Shown here one piece after another: positions 46,378-59,234 of a stretch of DNA of 64,000 nucleotides. The stretch comes from Lantana camara (taxonomy: Eukaryota > Streptophyta > Magnoliopsida > Lamiales > Verbenaceae): NCBI GenBank assembly GCA_037501455.1, contig CM074858.1, forward strand, positions 35,709,001 through 35,773,000, written 5' to 3'. Position numbers and translations under genes: made by a program. The stretch's first letter is position 1. Every line of letters begins with the position of its first letter. The notes beneath the pieces are model-generated. The model worked only from the letters and a program-made list of their open reading frames with translations. It made no database searches and had not been told where the DNA came from.

Positions 46378-48045
46378 ATTAATTTACATTCTATAAGTTT
46401 TTTTCTTCTTATTTTAGTACCATTATTTCAACTTATGGAATAGTATAATCTTATAATTACAAAGAAAGTTGAAATATCTTTTGAAATTGAAGAAAAATAC
46501 ACATATAAGAAGTGTATAAATTGTGAAAGATAATTAATTAATGTAAGAACGGAATAAAACATGAGTGAAGTTATGTGATCAACAGGTAAAATTAGCTCTA
46601 TATTGTTTGAATAGGTAAAATTGTGAGAATCATTTTATAAAATTTATCTTTTTTCATTTTCTCTTTCGTATTTCCTTTTTTAGTTTTTGAAATTCGTTCC
46701 CATTTTCACCTTAATTTTCATTTATTAAAAACTCACAATATGCAGTGCATTTAATTATAAAATTAGTAATGTATGCAGTATGCTATATGTCGTATAAAAT
46801 TTATATAAATATAAAGTGTTAATGATTTATTTTAACAATATCTTTTCATTTTGCTAATATATTAACAACGTGCATGATCTTTTGATAGATATTTGATTTG
46901 TCCAATGCACGGACCATGTTTATTTTAGAATGAAAATAAAATTGCTATTTAGTAGTGACAAACTCAGAAAACTATGTGTGTCTTTATTTTTTTTTTTTTT
47001 GTTATACGCACTTCCTCAAGTGGTCAAAGAAATTCGAATATGGATTATTAATCTAAATAAAAAATTTCTTTAATCATTTAAATCAACCCTCTATAATTGA
47101 TTATTCTTTCGCTTGCTGATTAGGTATGTTGATATAGTTCTAGCATATTATTCCATCATTGTTGACAAAAATTCATTAGTCTTTTTAACATATTTCAATC
47201 GAAAAATAATGTAATAATTATTACATAGATATTTACACCAATAATACTAGACACTAATTGTTGACTTTTTTTTCAGATCTCTCCTTTTTCTTTTTTCCCT
47301 TGGCTTTCTCCCTTTTCCGTCTTCTTATTTATAGAATAGACTTTGTTCTCTTCTTGTTTTGATTTAATCTATATCCAAATATATCCTTCTAATCTCCTTT
47401 ACTTGTTTGTCACTCTTATTAGTGTTGTCTATGTCTCCAATATTCGTCAGTTCGCTCATGAGGCAAATTGATACGTTCCAAGCAGATTTGGCAAGATTTC
47501 TTATAGGGCCATTCGGGATGTTCCTAACACTAACATTCTTTATATACTTTTTGATAACTTCACCCTATATATATAATTGAAAGTTGTTGTAGGAAAATTT
47601 TTAGCTCAAATTCGACATGAACAAACCTAATCAATCATTATGATCAAGTATATTATACTTGTTATTTATTTGATTAGTTACTTTTTTAAATATTACATTA
47701 GTCGAAAAAAATATAAAATCGAGATACCAACTACCCTCAACTTACATTTTTTAACTATATTTTTTTTCGGCCGTAAAATCGGTGCATAACTAAAAAAAAG
47801 TTGTATTTTGAAGATAATTATTGCCGAGAAAATGACATATACGTTGAAAATTACACATGATTGACACGTGTCATATTTAGTCCACATGAATAATTTTATT
47901 TTCCATATTAAAACCACATAAACCCTGTTTATACAAAAAAATTTATATAAAAATATGCCACTCATATATTTCAATATATATATATACATATATATATATA
48001 TGTATATCAAAAAAACTGAATATAAAAAAACAAGAAAATCAAAGT
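46378..48045. other. AT-rich interval without recognisable features
   Basis: Low-complexity AT-rich sequence with scattered short ORFs, a pyrimidine-rich stretch around 47275-47330 and TA runs near 47977-48003. I see no gene or terminal-repeat structure. Confidence 0.5.
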
Positions 48046-48050
48046 ATATA

Positions 48051-50610
48051 TGTAGCACCCAGAACGCTAGGCGCCACATCCCCCGCACTATAGTCTCAAT
48101 CCACGTATGAAATGGGTAGTCCATACATGAACCGACACTATAGCGAACGGGAGAAAATAAAAAAAGGACAACAACGCTGGGCGGGACTTACCCCAAACCA
48201 AACAATCAATTCAGAGTAATAAAAGCGGAAGCAATATTTCATTCAATACTTATAGGTACCATATTTACATATCTACTAATAGGTACCAACATTATATATA
48301 TCAATACAATATCATCTCCAAAATAGGTAATAAGGCAAGCTAAAAAAATATATAAGTATCAATACATGAACAAAATGTGAGATGAAGTGTGCTAGACCCG
48401 AATTAAAGACGCACTAGACTCTAATTCCCGCCTAGCACGCACCTGCAAAAGCTGAAAAATTGAGGTGTCAGTCCAACACGAACTGAGCGAGGGGTTATAA
48501 ATAGATATATGCGCACATACATGCAAGTTATAATGTCGGGTAATAAATTTGGAAAATAACAATACAATTTAGTAAAATACGAGATTCTATCGCCCGAGGT
48601 TACAACTACTTCAATTCATCAATTTGCTCAATTCAATACAATCAATTGTGGCCCGACGAGTGGGGCAATTCTCCAACCTTATTCCGACTGTGTACAATCA
48701 ATCAATTAATCAATTATTAGGTGATTAGGTGATCAAGCAATTTATTACGGTGCACAATTAGCAGTTTCAATAACAACTTCTTCCTCCGGGTGATGGTGGG
48801 ATTGCAAGGCCCCACCATCCAATCAATCTGGGCAGAGGGTACATGAATCCCTAAACCCGGAACTCCTTCCTCCCCTAATCTCCTAGGGGGTTCAGGGGTC
48901 ATCCCAATTTGGTGAGAGTAGCTCTCGAGTTACCCGTCAGCCCATGCTTTCCCTGTTGGCTCGAGTCACTACCCTCGGGCCCAGTACAATACAATACTAG
49001 CCAAAACAATCAATCAATCAATTCCTTCAATAGTTCGATAAATCATTTGAAAACCAATCTCATTTGAGAAACTATAGATATATAGATAGGTTTTGGCTTA
49101 AAACTTCACTTAGGGTTATACGGGTCCTATGTATCTAGAATTAAACCTCACCTGAACGACCCAAAACAAACAAGGAAATAGCTCACGGGGCCTGCTCCTC
49201 GTCACCAGGAAGCTGGTCTGTGCAAGAAAGACAATTGTCCGTGAGACAAGACTCAAAATGCACCAAATAGGACGAACGGCGAAAATGCAACGAGATTACG
49301 AGTATGATGGAATGTACCATGAAAATATCTTTTTTTGACATGTATTCAATCATATAATAGCAATTTGGGGTCAAAGAATTGATTGGATCAAAACCCCAAA
49401 AATCAGTTTTTATACAGTAGGTTTTGCTCTGCCAGACGGTATGGGAACGGCCGTTCCGGATTTCCTTTGAAAATGGGAAGGGCCGTTCCCAGGGCCCTTC
49501 AGAAACGTGCCAGCGTTTTTAAAAATAAAAACGCGCTTTGTCTGGGAACGGCCCTTCCGGCACACAGGCCAAAATGGGAACGGCCGTTCCCAGTCTCGCT
49601 GGCCTTCCTGATCCAGAAGCCTGGGAAAGCCCGTTCCCAAAATACACTAAGGCGGGAACGACCGTTCCCAGTTTCTGCAAGTTTGAGAAATAGAGCAGTA
49701 ATAGCAGTAACAACGAACCAAAACTCAAACACTCCAAATGAATCAAAACCAAGTTTAAATGCACACAAAACATGATATACACATACTAGCATACCAATAG
49801 ATCAATAACACTTCATAAAAACACATATTTCCACACTAGATCATCAAGAATTCATCAATCCTAACCCATATACACATTCATGCTCCAAGTCCAAAATCAT
49901 CAAGTTAAATGCATCCAACTTAAGCTCAAAGTTCACAAATAAGTTTCCAACAACAAATACACAATTTAACCAACACATTGCAAAGCCCTATCTATACCAT
50001 ATATTCAATAAAATCATTAATTCTCCAAAAATACCTCAAATGAAAGAAATGGAAGATGGGATGAAGATATGATGTTGATGATGCTTCAATGTCCACAAAT
50101 CCCATAAAAATGATGCTTGGATGATGAAATCTCCCACTCTTCTTGGTAGGGTTTTGGTTCGGTTGAAAGGGAAGCAAGATCAAATGTATATGATGTTTCT
50201 ATGAAAGAAGGAAAGGAATGGTACGTAATATGCTGCTATGAAGGGGAAAGAAATGACCAATTTGCTATTAAGTCCTTCCATTATTTAAGTCATGCAATTA
50301 GATTCAATTCCATAACAAATGCTCAATTTGGTCCGATGCAATTAAGTACTCAAGTTCATGAAAATGAGCAAGTAAGTCCATAAAAGAAACTAACTCAAAT
50401 TCGGGAAATTAATTCACGTTACAATCAAGTTCAATTTATGCAATAGTTATAATATGACATGAATTTTAATAAAAATACTTAGAATATAATTTTATAAAAA
50501 TTATGTCATGACAAGGAAAATGAAGCAAATGATCAAATAATAATTAAATTACAACTCTCAAACCCACACGTGTCGTTCATACCTGAATTGCGGAAAGCTG
50601 GGGAGTTACA
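48051..50610 (-). mobile_element. solo LTR family F, minus strand
   Basis: This 2560-bp LTR reads TGTAACTCCCC...GGGTGCTACA on the minus strand. Perfect ATATA duplications flank it (48046-48050 and 50611-50615). It carries the group architecture in reverse: CCGCACTATAG near 48088, GCTGGGCGGGA (48176-48186) facing TTCCCGCCTAGC (48425-48436), an acceptor-like CTGCAAAAG near 48441, a GTCAGTCC...GAACTGAGC hairpin near 48468, a GGGCCC block near 48978 and a cassette of six GGGAACGGCCGTTCCC palindromes (49443-49671). The ORFs around 49400-49790 on both strands come from the palindromes. Confidence 0.93.
49443..49671 (-). repeat. palindrome cassette, family F type (GGGAACGGCCGTTCCC)
   Basis: Six units start at about 49443, 49474, 49544, 49575, 49623 and 49653. 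The 49575 unit is a perfect 18-bp palindrome including TGGGAACGG half-sites. Between units lies another stem, CGTTTTTA/TAAAAACG (about 49514-49533). This is the largest of the family-specific palindrome cassettes in the window. Confidence 0.85.
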
Positions 50611-50694
50611 ATATACATTACAAATTTAAAATATAGAAAAATTATATCGTGTATATACATAAATTAGAATAAACAAAAATATTTTAAATAAGGG

Positions 50695-51534
50695 TGATGG
50701 GGTCAAAATACGCTTGACCGACGTTTCGACACGTGGCGCCACCAGCAATTGAGACATGGCCTCTCAATCCCCAAAACAGATCTCCTCCGAGCGTCATCCA
50801 CCCATGGGAGCTGAGACCGATGAGTGACACGGGTCATCGTTGCCACGTGTCATAGCCGCTCACCAACGACGGCTTCTTATGCTACAAAGCGAGGCCCTAT
50901 TTCTCCAAGGGAGTCATCCCCGAGTGTTCACTTCCCTCGTATATGCTTCCCCATACAAGCAAATCAAGGGACCAAGCTCCCCCGCATCTCACAGCCTTGG
51001 CCCGGATCCACCCTCAGTCCGCCAGTCCATCAGGCTCATGGTTGACACGAGCGCGCTCATGGCCCTCGTTACCAACCTAAAATAGCTCTCTGACATCCCG
51101 TACATGTCCGCGCACCTACCACTGTTGTCCGCAGCACCATTTACACCAGCTTTTGCAGGAGATTCCTGCTAGGTTTCTCCTCATTGCACCACGTGTAAGA
51201 GCGACATTAGGGCAGGACCACAAAGGGGTAAATTACCAAAGGGTCCCTGACCCTCAACTATAAATATGAATCTTCACCTCCAACTCTGTAAGCAATCTCT
51301 ATTACAACCACTTTGCATTTTACTTTTTTTCTCTTTCATATCACCATCTGACTTGACCGTCGGAGAGCCAACTGGGAATCACCCCCAGTTCCCCCAGCTT
51401 GGCCTTCTGACTTTGCTTTGGTGTTTGTCCTAGCAGGTAGAACCCTCACTTTTTCCGGCGATCATTAACTGGTTTCCTCATATCAAATAAATTCTAAAGT
51501 GATTGGACTCTGTATCCCATATTGAGACCCATCA
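50695..51534 (+). mobile_element. solo LTR, Ty3/gypsy Tat-like
   Basis: This 840-bp LTR starts TGATGGGGTC and ends GACCCATCA, matching inverted ends, with AAGGG on both sides (50690-50694 and 51535-51539). CTATAAATATG near 51258 is a probable TATA box. GACTTGACCGTCGGAGAG near 51351 resembles the R/U5 region of Tat-lineage LTRs. No internal region is present. It lies only 85 bp from the F solo LTR. Confidence 0.9.
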
Positions 51535-51539
51535 AAGGG

Positions 51540-51905
51540 AATATTATATGTATATGTGCGAGAGTAATGGTTTTCCTTTTTTTTTAAAGAAAACTTAAAG
51601 TGTATTAAAATTTAAATGTGCATATTAAATTAAGAATATAAATATTTAACGGATATTTTTTACTATCAAATTTAAAATTTTGTTTCCTCTTATTATGTTT
51701 AAATATTCAAACAAGTGTAAAATAAATATTTCTAATTTTTTAAAATTGATACCCCACATTCCTTTTAAATAATTGCATATCAGATAATATTTTATAATAT
51801 AATAAAGTGTTTAATTAATTTTAATATATATATAGACATATACACACACAAAACCATAATAGTAGGTAATAATTTTTTTTTTAAAGGAAATAATTACATC
51901 TGTCT
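51540..51905. other. AT-rich interval
   Basis: AT-rich sequence with homopolymer runs. No ORF, repeat border or RNA gene is evident. Confidence 0.5.
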
Positions 51906-52262
51906 ATCCTACATTTAGACCTAATTATAGCATATCCATTATTATCAGGAAATTACATTTTAGTCCCTAACTTTGAGAACCATTTGTGGTCCCTAGGGTT
52001 CCATTATGTCATTCCAAAAATACCCCTAATTTGTTGTTAAATTCATAATTTGTGGCGATCGTTTTATTATATTTGTAAACTTTAGGGATGATTTTGTAAT
52101 TTTGATAATATATTCCATGTAACAATCATAAAACCAGCAAGGGCATAAGTGTACTTTTACAAATCCGGTATGAGACCCCAGACCAAATAAGATTTATAGT
52201 GATTAAAATATAATTTCCTGATAATGATGAACTATATTGTAATTAGGTCTAAATGCAGGGTA
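51906..52262. mobile_element. MITE-like inverted-repeat element, about 357 bp
   Basis: Arms of about 60 bp (51906-51966 and 52204-52262) are imperfect inverted copies sharing CATTTAGACCTAATTA and ATTATCAGGAAATTA. The interior is non-coding. I could not find an unambiguous target duplication, so the superfamily is open. Confidence 0.65.
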
Positions 52263-53546
52263 TTTATAATGAGTTGACATTTTTCTTATGCAACTAAAGT
52301 GGTTAGTCACATCATAAAGAAAAATAAATAATACAATAATACACGTGGCTTACAGAGCGTCCACACATGCGTATACGTCATCTTTCCATCGTATATATCA
52401 TTTTTCAGGCGACGATTGTTTTGCAAAATATGATTTTTTTTTCTAGTTCTTGGTCGATTTATGACCAGAAAAAAATAAGTTCTAAAAATATAAATTGAAA
52501 ATAGTTGGTATCCCATTTTACGAATTTTCCTTCCCACATTCATATTATAAGTGTACATATTTTCTTCTTTGTTACATTAGTTTTTTTGGAACAATTTGTT
52601 ACATTAGTTTGATGATTGAACTATACTCATGCTCGTAATATTAAATATTAATATATGTAAATTTAATTTTTAAAGTAAATGTCATATTTGGTCCCTAAAG
52701 TTTCAGTTTTGTGTCACTTTAGTTCTCGATGTTCTAAAAGTGACAATTAAGTTCCTAAAGTTAATAATTCGTCTCACTCTAGTTCTTCTGACAAAATTCT
52801 AATAAATTTTTTACCTTACTCAAGGGTATTTCGGTCATTTTAGTATTTATAGTTCTAAAATGGTCCTTAAAGTTTCAACTTTGTATCATTTTAGTCCTCA
52901 ATCTTTCAAAAGTGTCATTTAAGTCCCTAAAATTTATAATAAGTCACACTTTGGTTCTTTTGACCAAAATAAATGTTTGTTGTAGTCATTTTATTTATTT
53001 TACATGAAAGAAAAGAAATAATATTTTTGGTATGATATGAACTTATGAGTTTAAAAAAATAGAGTTGCTGCCACTATACCATTTTTGTTTTTAATATGAA
53101 TTTTCCACCTGTTATACTTATTCAGACTAGTTTAATACAAAACCAAAAAAAATAGAATTTTCATTGTAAATAAAATATAATTTTTTTAAAATTCAATGAA
53201 AAATTATTAATTTAGAGAGTATTTGATTTTTAAATAATTATCTCAACCAACATAATATGTACTAGTAATTTTCTACACACTCTATGGGTGTACAACAAAT
53301 TAATTATTATTGTTTAATTTTATCAAAATTCAATTCTTCATACTAATATATAATTATAATTATTTTTAATATAATTATTAAATTATATAAATCAATGTGA
53401 TAATATTATATTAATAAAAATAATATTGAAATACAGATCACAAAATATGAGAAAAAAAATAAAAAAAATATTAAAAATTTTATTAGAAAAAAGAATTAAA
53501 CTGATGCGAGAGAAAAGAGGATTTAGAGGAGAGAAAAAGAATTAAG
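52263..53546. other. AT-rich interval with a diverged tandem repeat
   Basis: At about 52685-52990 two diverged copies of a segment of about 170 bp occur in tandem. Each contains TGGTCCYTAAAGTTTCA, TCAYTTTAGTYCTC and AAGTCCCTAAA-type motifs. Such GTCCCTAAAGTTT tracts are common dispersed repeats in plants. The remainder is AT-rich and featureless. Confidence 0.5.
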
Positions 53547-54270
53547 TGTCACCTTGTAGTCCTGAAGAAAAATAAATAAATAAATAAGAAAAAGAAAAAA
53601 GAGATCAAGAGTCCATGACACCACATTTGCCTCTTCGCTTAATATATTGATGTGGAAGGATATTTCTCATATTATATTAATTAGAATATTATTGAAGAGT
53701 CCAAGGTGCAATTAATTAACCGGTTAGGAGATGAGCAGGAGATGAGAAAAAAGGGGGAGGAAGAAGTCAAAGAGAAGAACGTGGGGAGAGAATTCAAATT
53801 TTAAATAATCCTCACATGCATGAAGAAACGCGATTTCACAATCGTCAGAAAAAGGATATAAATTAAAGGGGAGATAAAGAAGCAGATACGTTATGACTCT
53901 CTATCAGATTCCTAAGGATTTTCCCACTCTCCAAATCACCTATCTCCATAAAACTCCCTCCTTATTATTATTATTATTACACAGTTTATCTTTTAGAGAT
54001 TACCTTAAGAGTTTTAGGGATTATTCTTAGTTGAAAGACATTATTTCTCCATTATTTGTAGATTTTATTTTATTTTTAGCCTTCTCAAGGTTTCCAAGAC
54101 AGCGTAACGAAGATTTATCCATTTCATATAAATTTCCTTATCATATTTCTATTTCTTTATTGCCATTGCTTTATTTACTTTAATATTCATAACTAATCTT
54201 CATGTTTTGCAGCTTGATATAGTCAAATTCCCGATAAATAAATTAATTGGTGTTTGTCGAATTTTTGACA
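53547..54270 (+). mobile_element. 5' LTR of Tat-like gypsy element (start uncertain)
   Basis: A primer binding site at 54280 fixes the 3' side. The end is placed at TTTTTGACA (54270), and TGTCACC at 53547 would give matching TGTCA/TGACA ends and an LTR of about 724 bp. GATATAAATTAAAG near 53857 is a possible TATA box. The 5' boundary is a best guess without a second LTR for comparison. Confidence 0.5.
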
Positions 54271-54279
54271 AGCATCATT

Positions 54280-54297
54280 TGGCGCCGTCTGTGGGAA
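54280..54297 (+). other. primer binding site, Tat-lineage type
   Basis: TGGCGCCGTCTGTGGGAA is the conserved sequence found after the 5' LTR of many plant Ty3/gypsy Tat elements. It differs from the initiator tRNA-Met site used by the other elements in the window. Confidence 0.9.
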
Positions 54298-54341
54298 AGC
54301 TATTAAATCGAGCGAAAGACGTGACTTTCTTCAAGAATTCC

Positions 54342-55379
54342 TATGGCATCCAACACTGGATCTATTGTTGTATCAACTTCAGCCAACTCGTCGGCTCCGG
54401 CCACAACTGGTACTGAAAATACGGCTGATTACGCATCAAACTAATCTTCATTGGAAGTGTCCCCCATGTTGACCGGCTCAACCCTCGTTACAGTAGCAGG
54501 AGTCGCGCTGTTAATCGAGAATAGCGAACACCTACCGGAATCCAACGTGATGGGGAGGTTGAGGAATCTACGAAGGCAGAATCCTAGAATTGGGGATGGA
54601 GGCCTGTTGATCCCTCCAGGTACATGAGACCTCTCATCTGGAAGGATTTTCCTCCTGAAAGACTGAACCTGCCTGCTAGAACAGACAGTCAGGAGGACTA
54701 CCAGCCATCTGCTGAAGAGCTGGAAGCATTGGTGAGTCATACCTTCAACACCCAGCAGACTACAAGGGTGATTAATATACTTGGAGAGGTATCGTTAGGA
54801 AACAACCCTGCTGCCAGACAGTTGAATGCTAAGAGAACAACTGATGGATCTGGCAGATTGGCGAGTGGCTTTCCAAGACCAGATGTCCCCATTCCCCATA
54901 CAACAGGCGAATTTCAGCAATTGATTAACGCAGTTGTGGCAGCCGCCACAATACGTCAGGATGAACTGCCTGCTCAAGGTCGTGGAATAGTCCTGCCGCC
55001 ACATTTTGCAGAACCGATGATTAGAAGAACAATGCCACCTTTAGTTGGGGAAGACATACTCCCAGTTAGAGACCCCCAGGTGTTCCTGGGAGCTGGCGGA
55101 ATCGGAGCTTAGGCTGCAAGTAGAGCTGCGTGGCAGCCGGTGATGCCACCACCACCTATCGACTACCAGACAGGAGGAAGGAGGGAACCAGGCATACCTT
55201 AGCAGCCTGATTGGGCTGTTAGGTTACAGCAGAGGCTAGAAGATATGGAAAGACAAATGAGAGCAGCTCCTACTAGAGTGATCAAAAGGGGCGGACCCTT
55301 CAGCCAGAGTATCCTAAATGACAAGATGCCGCTAGGTTGCAAGAAATCCGGGCTGTCGGAGTATAAAGGTACATCGGAT
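54342..55379 (+). pseudogene. gag of Tat-like gypsy element, broken and truncated
   Basis: A likely start at 54342 reads MASNTGSIVVSTSANSSAPA, a composition typical of Tat gag N-termini. It then meets TAA near 54441, further stops and a frameshift near 54620. The longest open piece is 54624-55112 (162 codons, MRPLIWKDFPPERLNL). It stops at TAG near 55110 but continues in frame past one further stop to the segment PFSQSILNDKMP and LSEYKGTSD, resembling the PF..I....P..LPxYDGTxDP segment before the gag core. At 55380 a copia LTR cuts it. Everything downstream (rest of gag and pol) is outside the window. Confidence 0.8.
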
Positions 55380-57326
55380 TGTTAGGAATAGCACCCTAGA
55401 AAGCTGATTCGACGTAATCTGCTTTAGGACTTTTCTTATGTCGCAGACAATCTTTGAATAATATACGACTAATTATTATCATAGGCAAACACTTCTTTAT
55501 ATGCAATACATGTTTTTATGTGTTTCCATTGTGGCTGTTAGAGACTTTGTCATTAGGTGAATGGCACATGAAACAAGCCCTAACTCAAAGCCGGATTAGA
55601 AACCACTCCAAGTCGATGAGTCCAACAAACAGTGGGAGTGTTAATTTGGCTCGATTGAGACTTGCTCGTGGGATTGCGCCCTTAAGAAGGTGCATCCTGT
55701 TTCATGGGTTGTGAAGTGCAAAAGTTGATGCGTATGCAATACATGAGCGTGCTCGTTGTTAGAATGGGTACACTGAAGTGTCCGCGTGAGAAGATTCCTA
55801 AATGGGAAAGGAAGCTTCCACTTCAGAAAGAGGAAACTTCTAGATTAGGAAATATCTCACAGGTTAATGGCGTGAGTAAAGTAATCCTTTGACTTGAGAT
55901 TCCATTGATGCATTGTGGGCTAACTCTGTAGTCTTAGGTATAAGCTTTAAAGGATGTCTCACGAGACAACTGATTCAAGGCTTATGATGGGGCTGCACAA
56001 GTGGCACATGGAAGCATATGAGAATCAAGAAAGGACCTACACTTACTTTAATGTAAGAAGATCTCTTATTGCATAAGTCATTCTATGTCATCCTAAACCC
56101 TTGGCCGAGGTAGTGGATCAAGACATCAAGAAAAGGGTTTCCTGGATTGAGATCAAATGGATATGAAACGAACTTAGCTTTATGATTGAGATTGGTAAGG
56201 CTCTCATTATTCCCATGCCCTAGATCTTGATCAACAGATGGGATGGTAGGAGGATCGTACCTCACAGTTGTCATTGACTGAAAGGTTCTTTCGAATATAA
56301 ATTGATTGTTCGGGTAGGGGTCACACACCCATTGCTAAACTATGGTCGTGTGATCTGTGAACTAATAAAGTGTATTAGTCTCACTGCTAACTGAAAATGA
56401 ACTTAGGGGGTCACACACAAATGCCAGATTCAAAGGGTATTGAAGGAAAGATCAAATAGTTGATCGAAAGGAAACTACATGTGTAATGTACACGCATGGC
56501 ACGTGAGCTCGAGTTGGGCGTATGATCCGCTTGAGAAATTAGACCATATTTTAATTAATTGGAGAATTAATTATAAAGGCCAAGTATAATTAATTAAGAG
56601 AATTAATTATAAATCCCTAAATATAATTAATTATAAAGGCCAAGTATAATTAATTAAGAGAATTAATTATAAATCCCTAAATATAATTAATTAAGAGAAT
56701 TAATTATAAAGCCAAATAAAATTAATTAGAGAATTAATTTCTACTCGTTATAATTAATTAGAGAATTAATTCTAAAGCCCTTCATGCAATTGATTCGAGA
56801 GTTAATTCTAAGTATTTAATTATTTAGTTATTTAGTAATTCTACTTTGATTAGAATAAATAAATAAATAAATATTAAATATCTTCTATTTATTATTCTAG
56901 TAAATATTAATTCTAATATGATTAGAATAAATATTATTGGAATAAGATATTTAATTATTATTAGAATAATTAAATATTCCTAATTTGATTAGAAGCTCTT
57001 TTCGAGAAGGAATAGATATCTTATTTTGAATAAGATTCCTATTACTTGTAGAGAAAGAAAATAGAAGTAAAGTCAAATTTGGAATCCGATTCCAACTAGA
57101 ACTAAAGGGGCTCGAACCCTAGCCTATATATAGGCAATGGGGCGTGAGTTTTTAACATCACGCGTGACATGGGGATCACGCCCAAACTACGGCTTCATTA
57201 TGGGAGAATTCTCTTGCTCTCTTTCTTTTGGTTTTGTTTCTTTATTTACACATGTCATAGTACTAGCATGCTCACTCACATGATTTGAATCTAGGACTGG
57301 TGTGGATTATTACTCTAGAGGAGACC
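55380..57326 (+). mobile_element. copia-type LTR, cut by element E
   Basis: It starts TGTTAGGAATAGCACCC and is collinear with the LTR at 42459-44477 up to GGACTGGTGTGGATT, where the E element interrupts it at 57326. The left flank is CGGAT (55375-55379). The partner is expected beyond the window, after the rest of this LTR. A TATA-like CCTATATATAGG lies at 57123-57134. It inserted into the Tat gag. Confidence 0.85.
56571..56690. repeat. 60-bp perfect tandem duplication
   Basis: A 60-bp AT-rich unit (TTATAAAGGC...AAATATAATTAA) occurs twice with no visible difference (56571-56630 and 56631-56690), followed by partial copies of TAATTAATTANAGAGAATTAA. It is absent as a duplication from the other copia LTR copies, so it is a recent local expansion. 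Confidence 0.9.
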
Positions 57327-59200
57327 TGTAACGCCCCAGTTCTTTTATTAGTACAGCATGACGTATATGTTTACTAAATTAGGCAAATTAATTGGTTTTT
57401 AGTGTTTTCTATAATTAAATTTCATTGTTTAATTGTTAAATAAGTGATTAATTGAAATATACGCAATATTTGAATTTGAATTTATGTGAATAACTTGTGT
57501 GCTCCTTAATTGCGCGAAATAATTAATTATACGTGTCTTATATATTTAATTTTGCTTTAATTATATTAAATGTTAATTATTTTATCTACTGTTATTAATA
57601 TTAAATATATTTATATAATATAAATATAAATATATATATTATTGTGTACGTGTGCATGAGAACAATTATGCATGCATTTTATGTTTATATATTATATATG
57701 CATGCATGTATTATAAGTTATATATATACGTATGCATGCATTATTATATATAATATATTATATATGAATTGAATTGTTTATTAATGTTAATGTTATGAGT
57801 TTTATTGTTACTTTGCGTATGAGTGACATTTACGTGCTTCGTTTCTATTTGAATTGATACCGGAATTTTGTGCGAATTTAATATGATGAACTTATACGTG
57901 TCTTGTATATGAATATTTGTTCGTTTCGTATTTTCGGATTCATTTGCATGTGGTTCGGATTTAATTTTAATTTTGGAATCCAGGTCGGGGGCTAACGAGC
58001 ACTTAGCGCACCCTTGGTTCCGTATTTAATATCTTGAGCTCGGGAACTCGGATTCGAGTTCCGTCAATTTCGCTGAACTCGTAACGAAAATTCGAGTTTA
58101 GTAAACTTAGCCTTATATTTTTCTAACGTCATTTGAAACCCCGAAATTCAACCGAAAAACGAAACGGCGACAAAACTGACCTTGTTGCACTAAAATGGCC
58201 ATAACTTATTCATTGTTGACCAAATTAACTATGGTTAGACTTTTTGGAACCCTAACTCAACCCTTTATTCAGCCATTAGCCCCTCAAACCGAGATAACCC
58301 TTCCACTTGCTGAACATTGGCCAAACATCACCTGCTTCCCAGTTTTTCCCGTAACTCAAGCTTTACCAAGAGATTCAAGCTCAAATCTCCTTCCAAACCT
58401 CCATTAATCAACAAGGTAAGCTTGGATATGTTATGTACATTCAATATGAGTCATTTTTATTCATTCATCCCCAAATTTGAGCATGGTTTCATGGATTTCT
58501 TGACTGATTTCGAAATTAATAGGTTTTGAGCATTCATGATGATCTCTTTCGTTTCTTGATGTTTTGATTGATTCCAAGCCTGAAGATAATTGTTTTAACA
58601 TCCTCTTTTCATTTATGATCATTGATTACATGGTAATCGAAGTATTCATGAGTTATCATTAAGGACACTTTGAGGAAATTCATGAAATAAACTCACATAT
58701 ATTCATCTCATGTCTGAGATTCCTTGGGGCTGACTTATATGATAATTTGGAGTTGATTTGCTGCATATTTGATAGCTTAATTGGCCTGAACTTGTTGGGA
58801 ATAAACGAGATCAGTTATACCCTGTTTTTTCATAAATTTTGGCCCTTTTTCTGGACTGATTTTAGCTGCTATCTCCTGCTGCGTCTCGTTGCTTTTGCTG
58901 TCAGTTTTGGGGGTTGTTTTGGACTGAATTCTTGTTGCATTTCATGCCATTTATTGCTACATATGTTGCCTATTTGTTGCTTGAGATGTTGCTGTGTTTG
59001 AGTTAGAAAAACAGGGGATGTGCAGGCGAGACACGGGTGTGTCTTTTCCTTTCTTTCAAGCGTGAACGGGGGTGCAGATTTTGGCCTGAAACTTCTGTAC
59101 GGAGACACGGGGGTGTCTCGGTTTGAGCTTTGAAGGTGACACGGGGGTGTCACCCTGTTTTCCCCAAACTTTTACGTACGTTGCGGTGTGTGTTTACTGC

Positions 59201-59234
<34 letters not shown>

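Noticed and set aside
47693..48124. 143-codon minus-strand ORF
   Set aside because: It runs from AT-rich flank across the target duplication into the F solo LTR and contains TA-run artefacts. No domain is visible.
49383..49792. Four overlapping ORFs of 76-130 codons on both strands
   Set aside because: They are created by the GGGAACGGCCGTTCCC palindrome cassette, which reads open in several frames, inside a solo LTR.
53502..53546. Alternative starts of the Tat-like 5' LTR (such as TGATGCGAGAG at 53502)
   Set aside because: It gives poorer agreement with the LTR end TTTTTGACA than TGTCACC at 53547. The boundary remains unproven.
54207..54416. 69-codon ORF overlapping the Tat primer binding site
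   Set aside because: It spans the LTR end, the primer binding site and the start of gag in another frame, so it is a chance reading.
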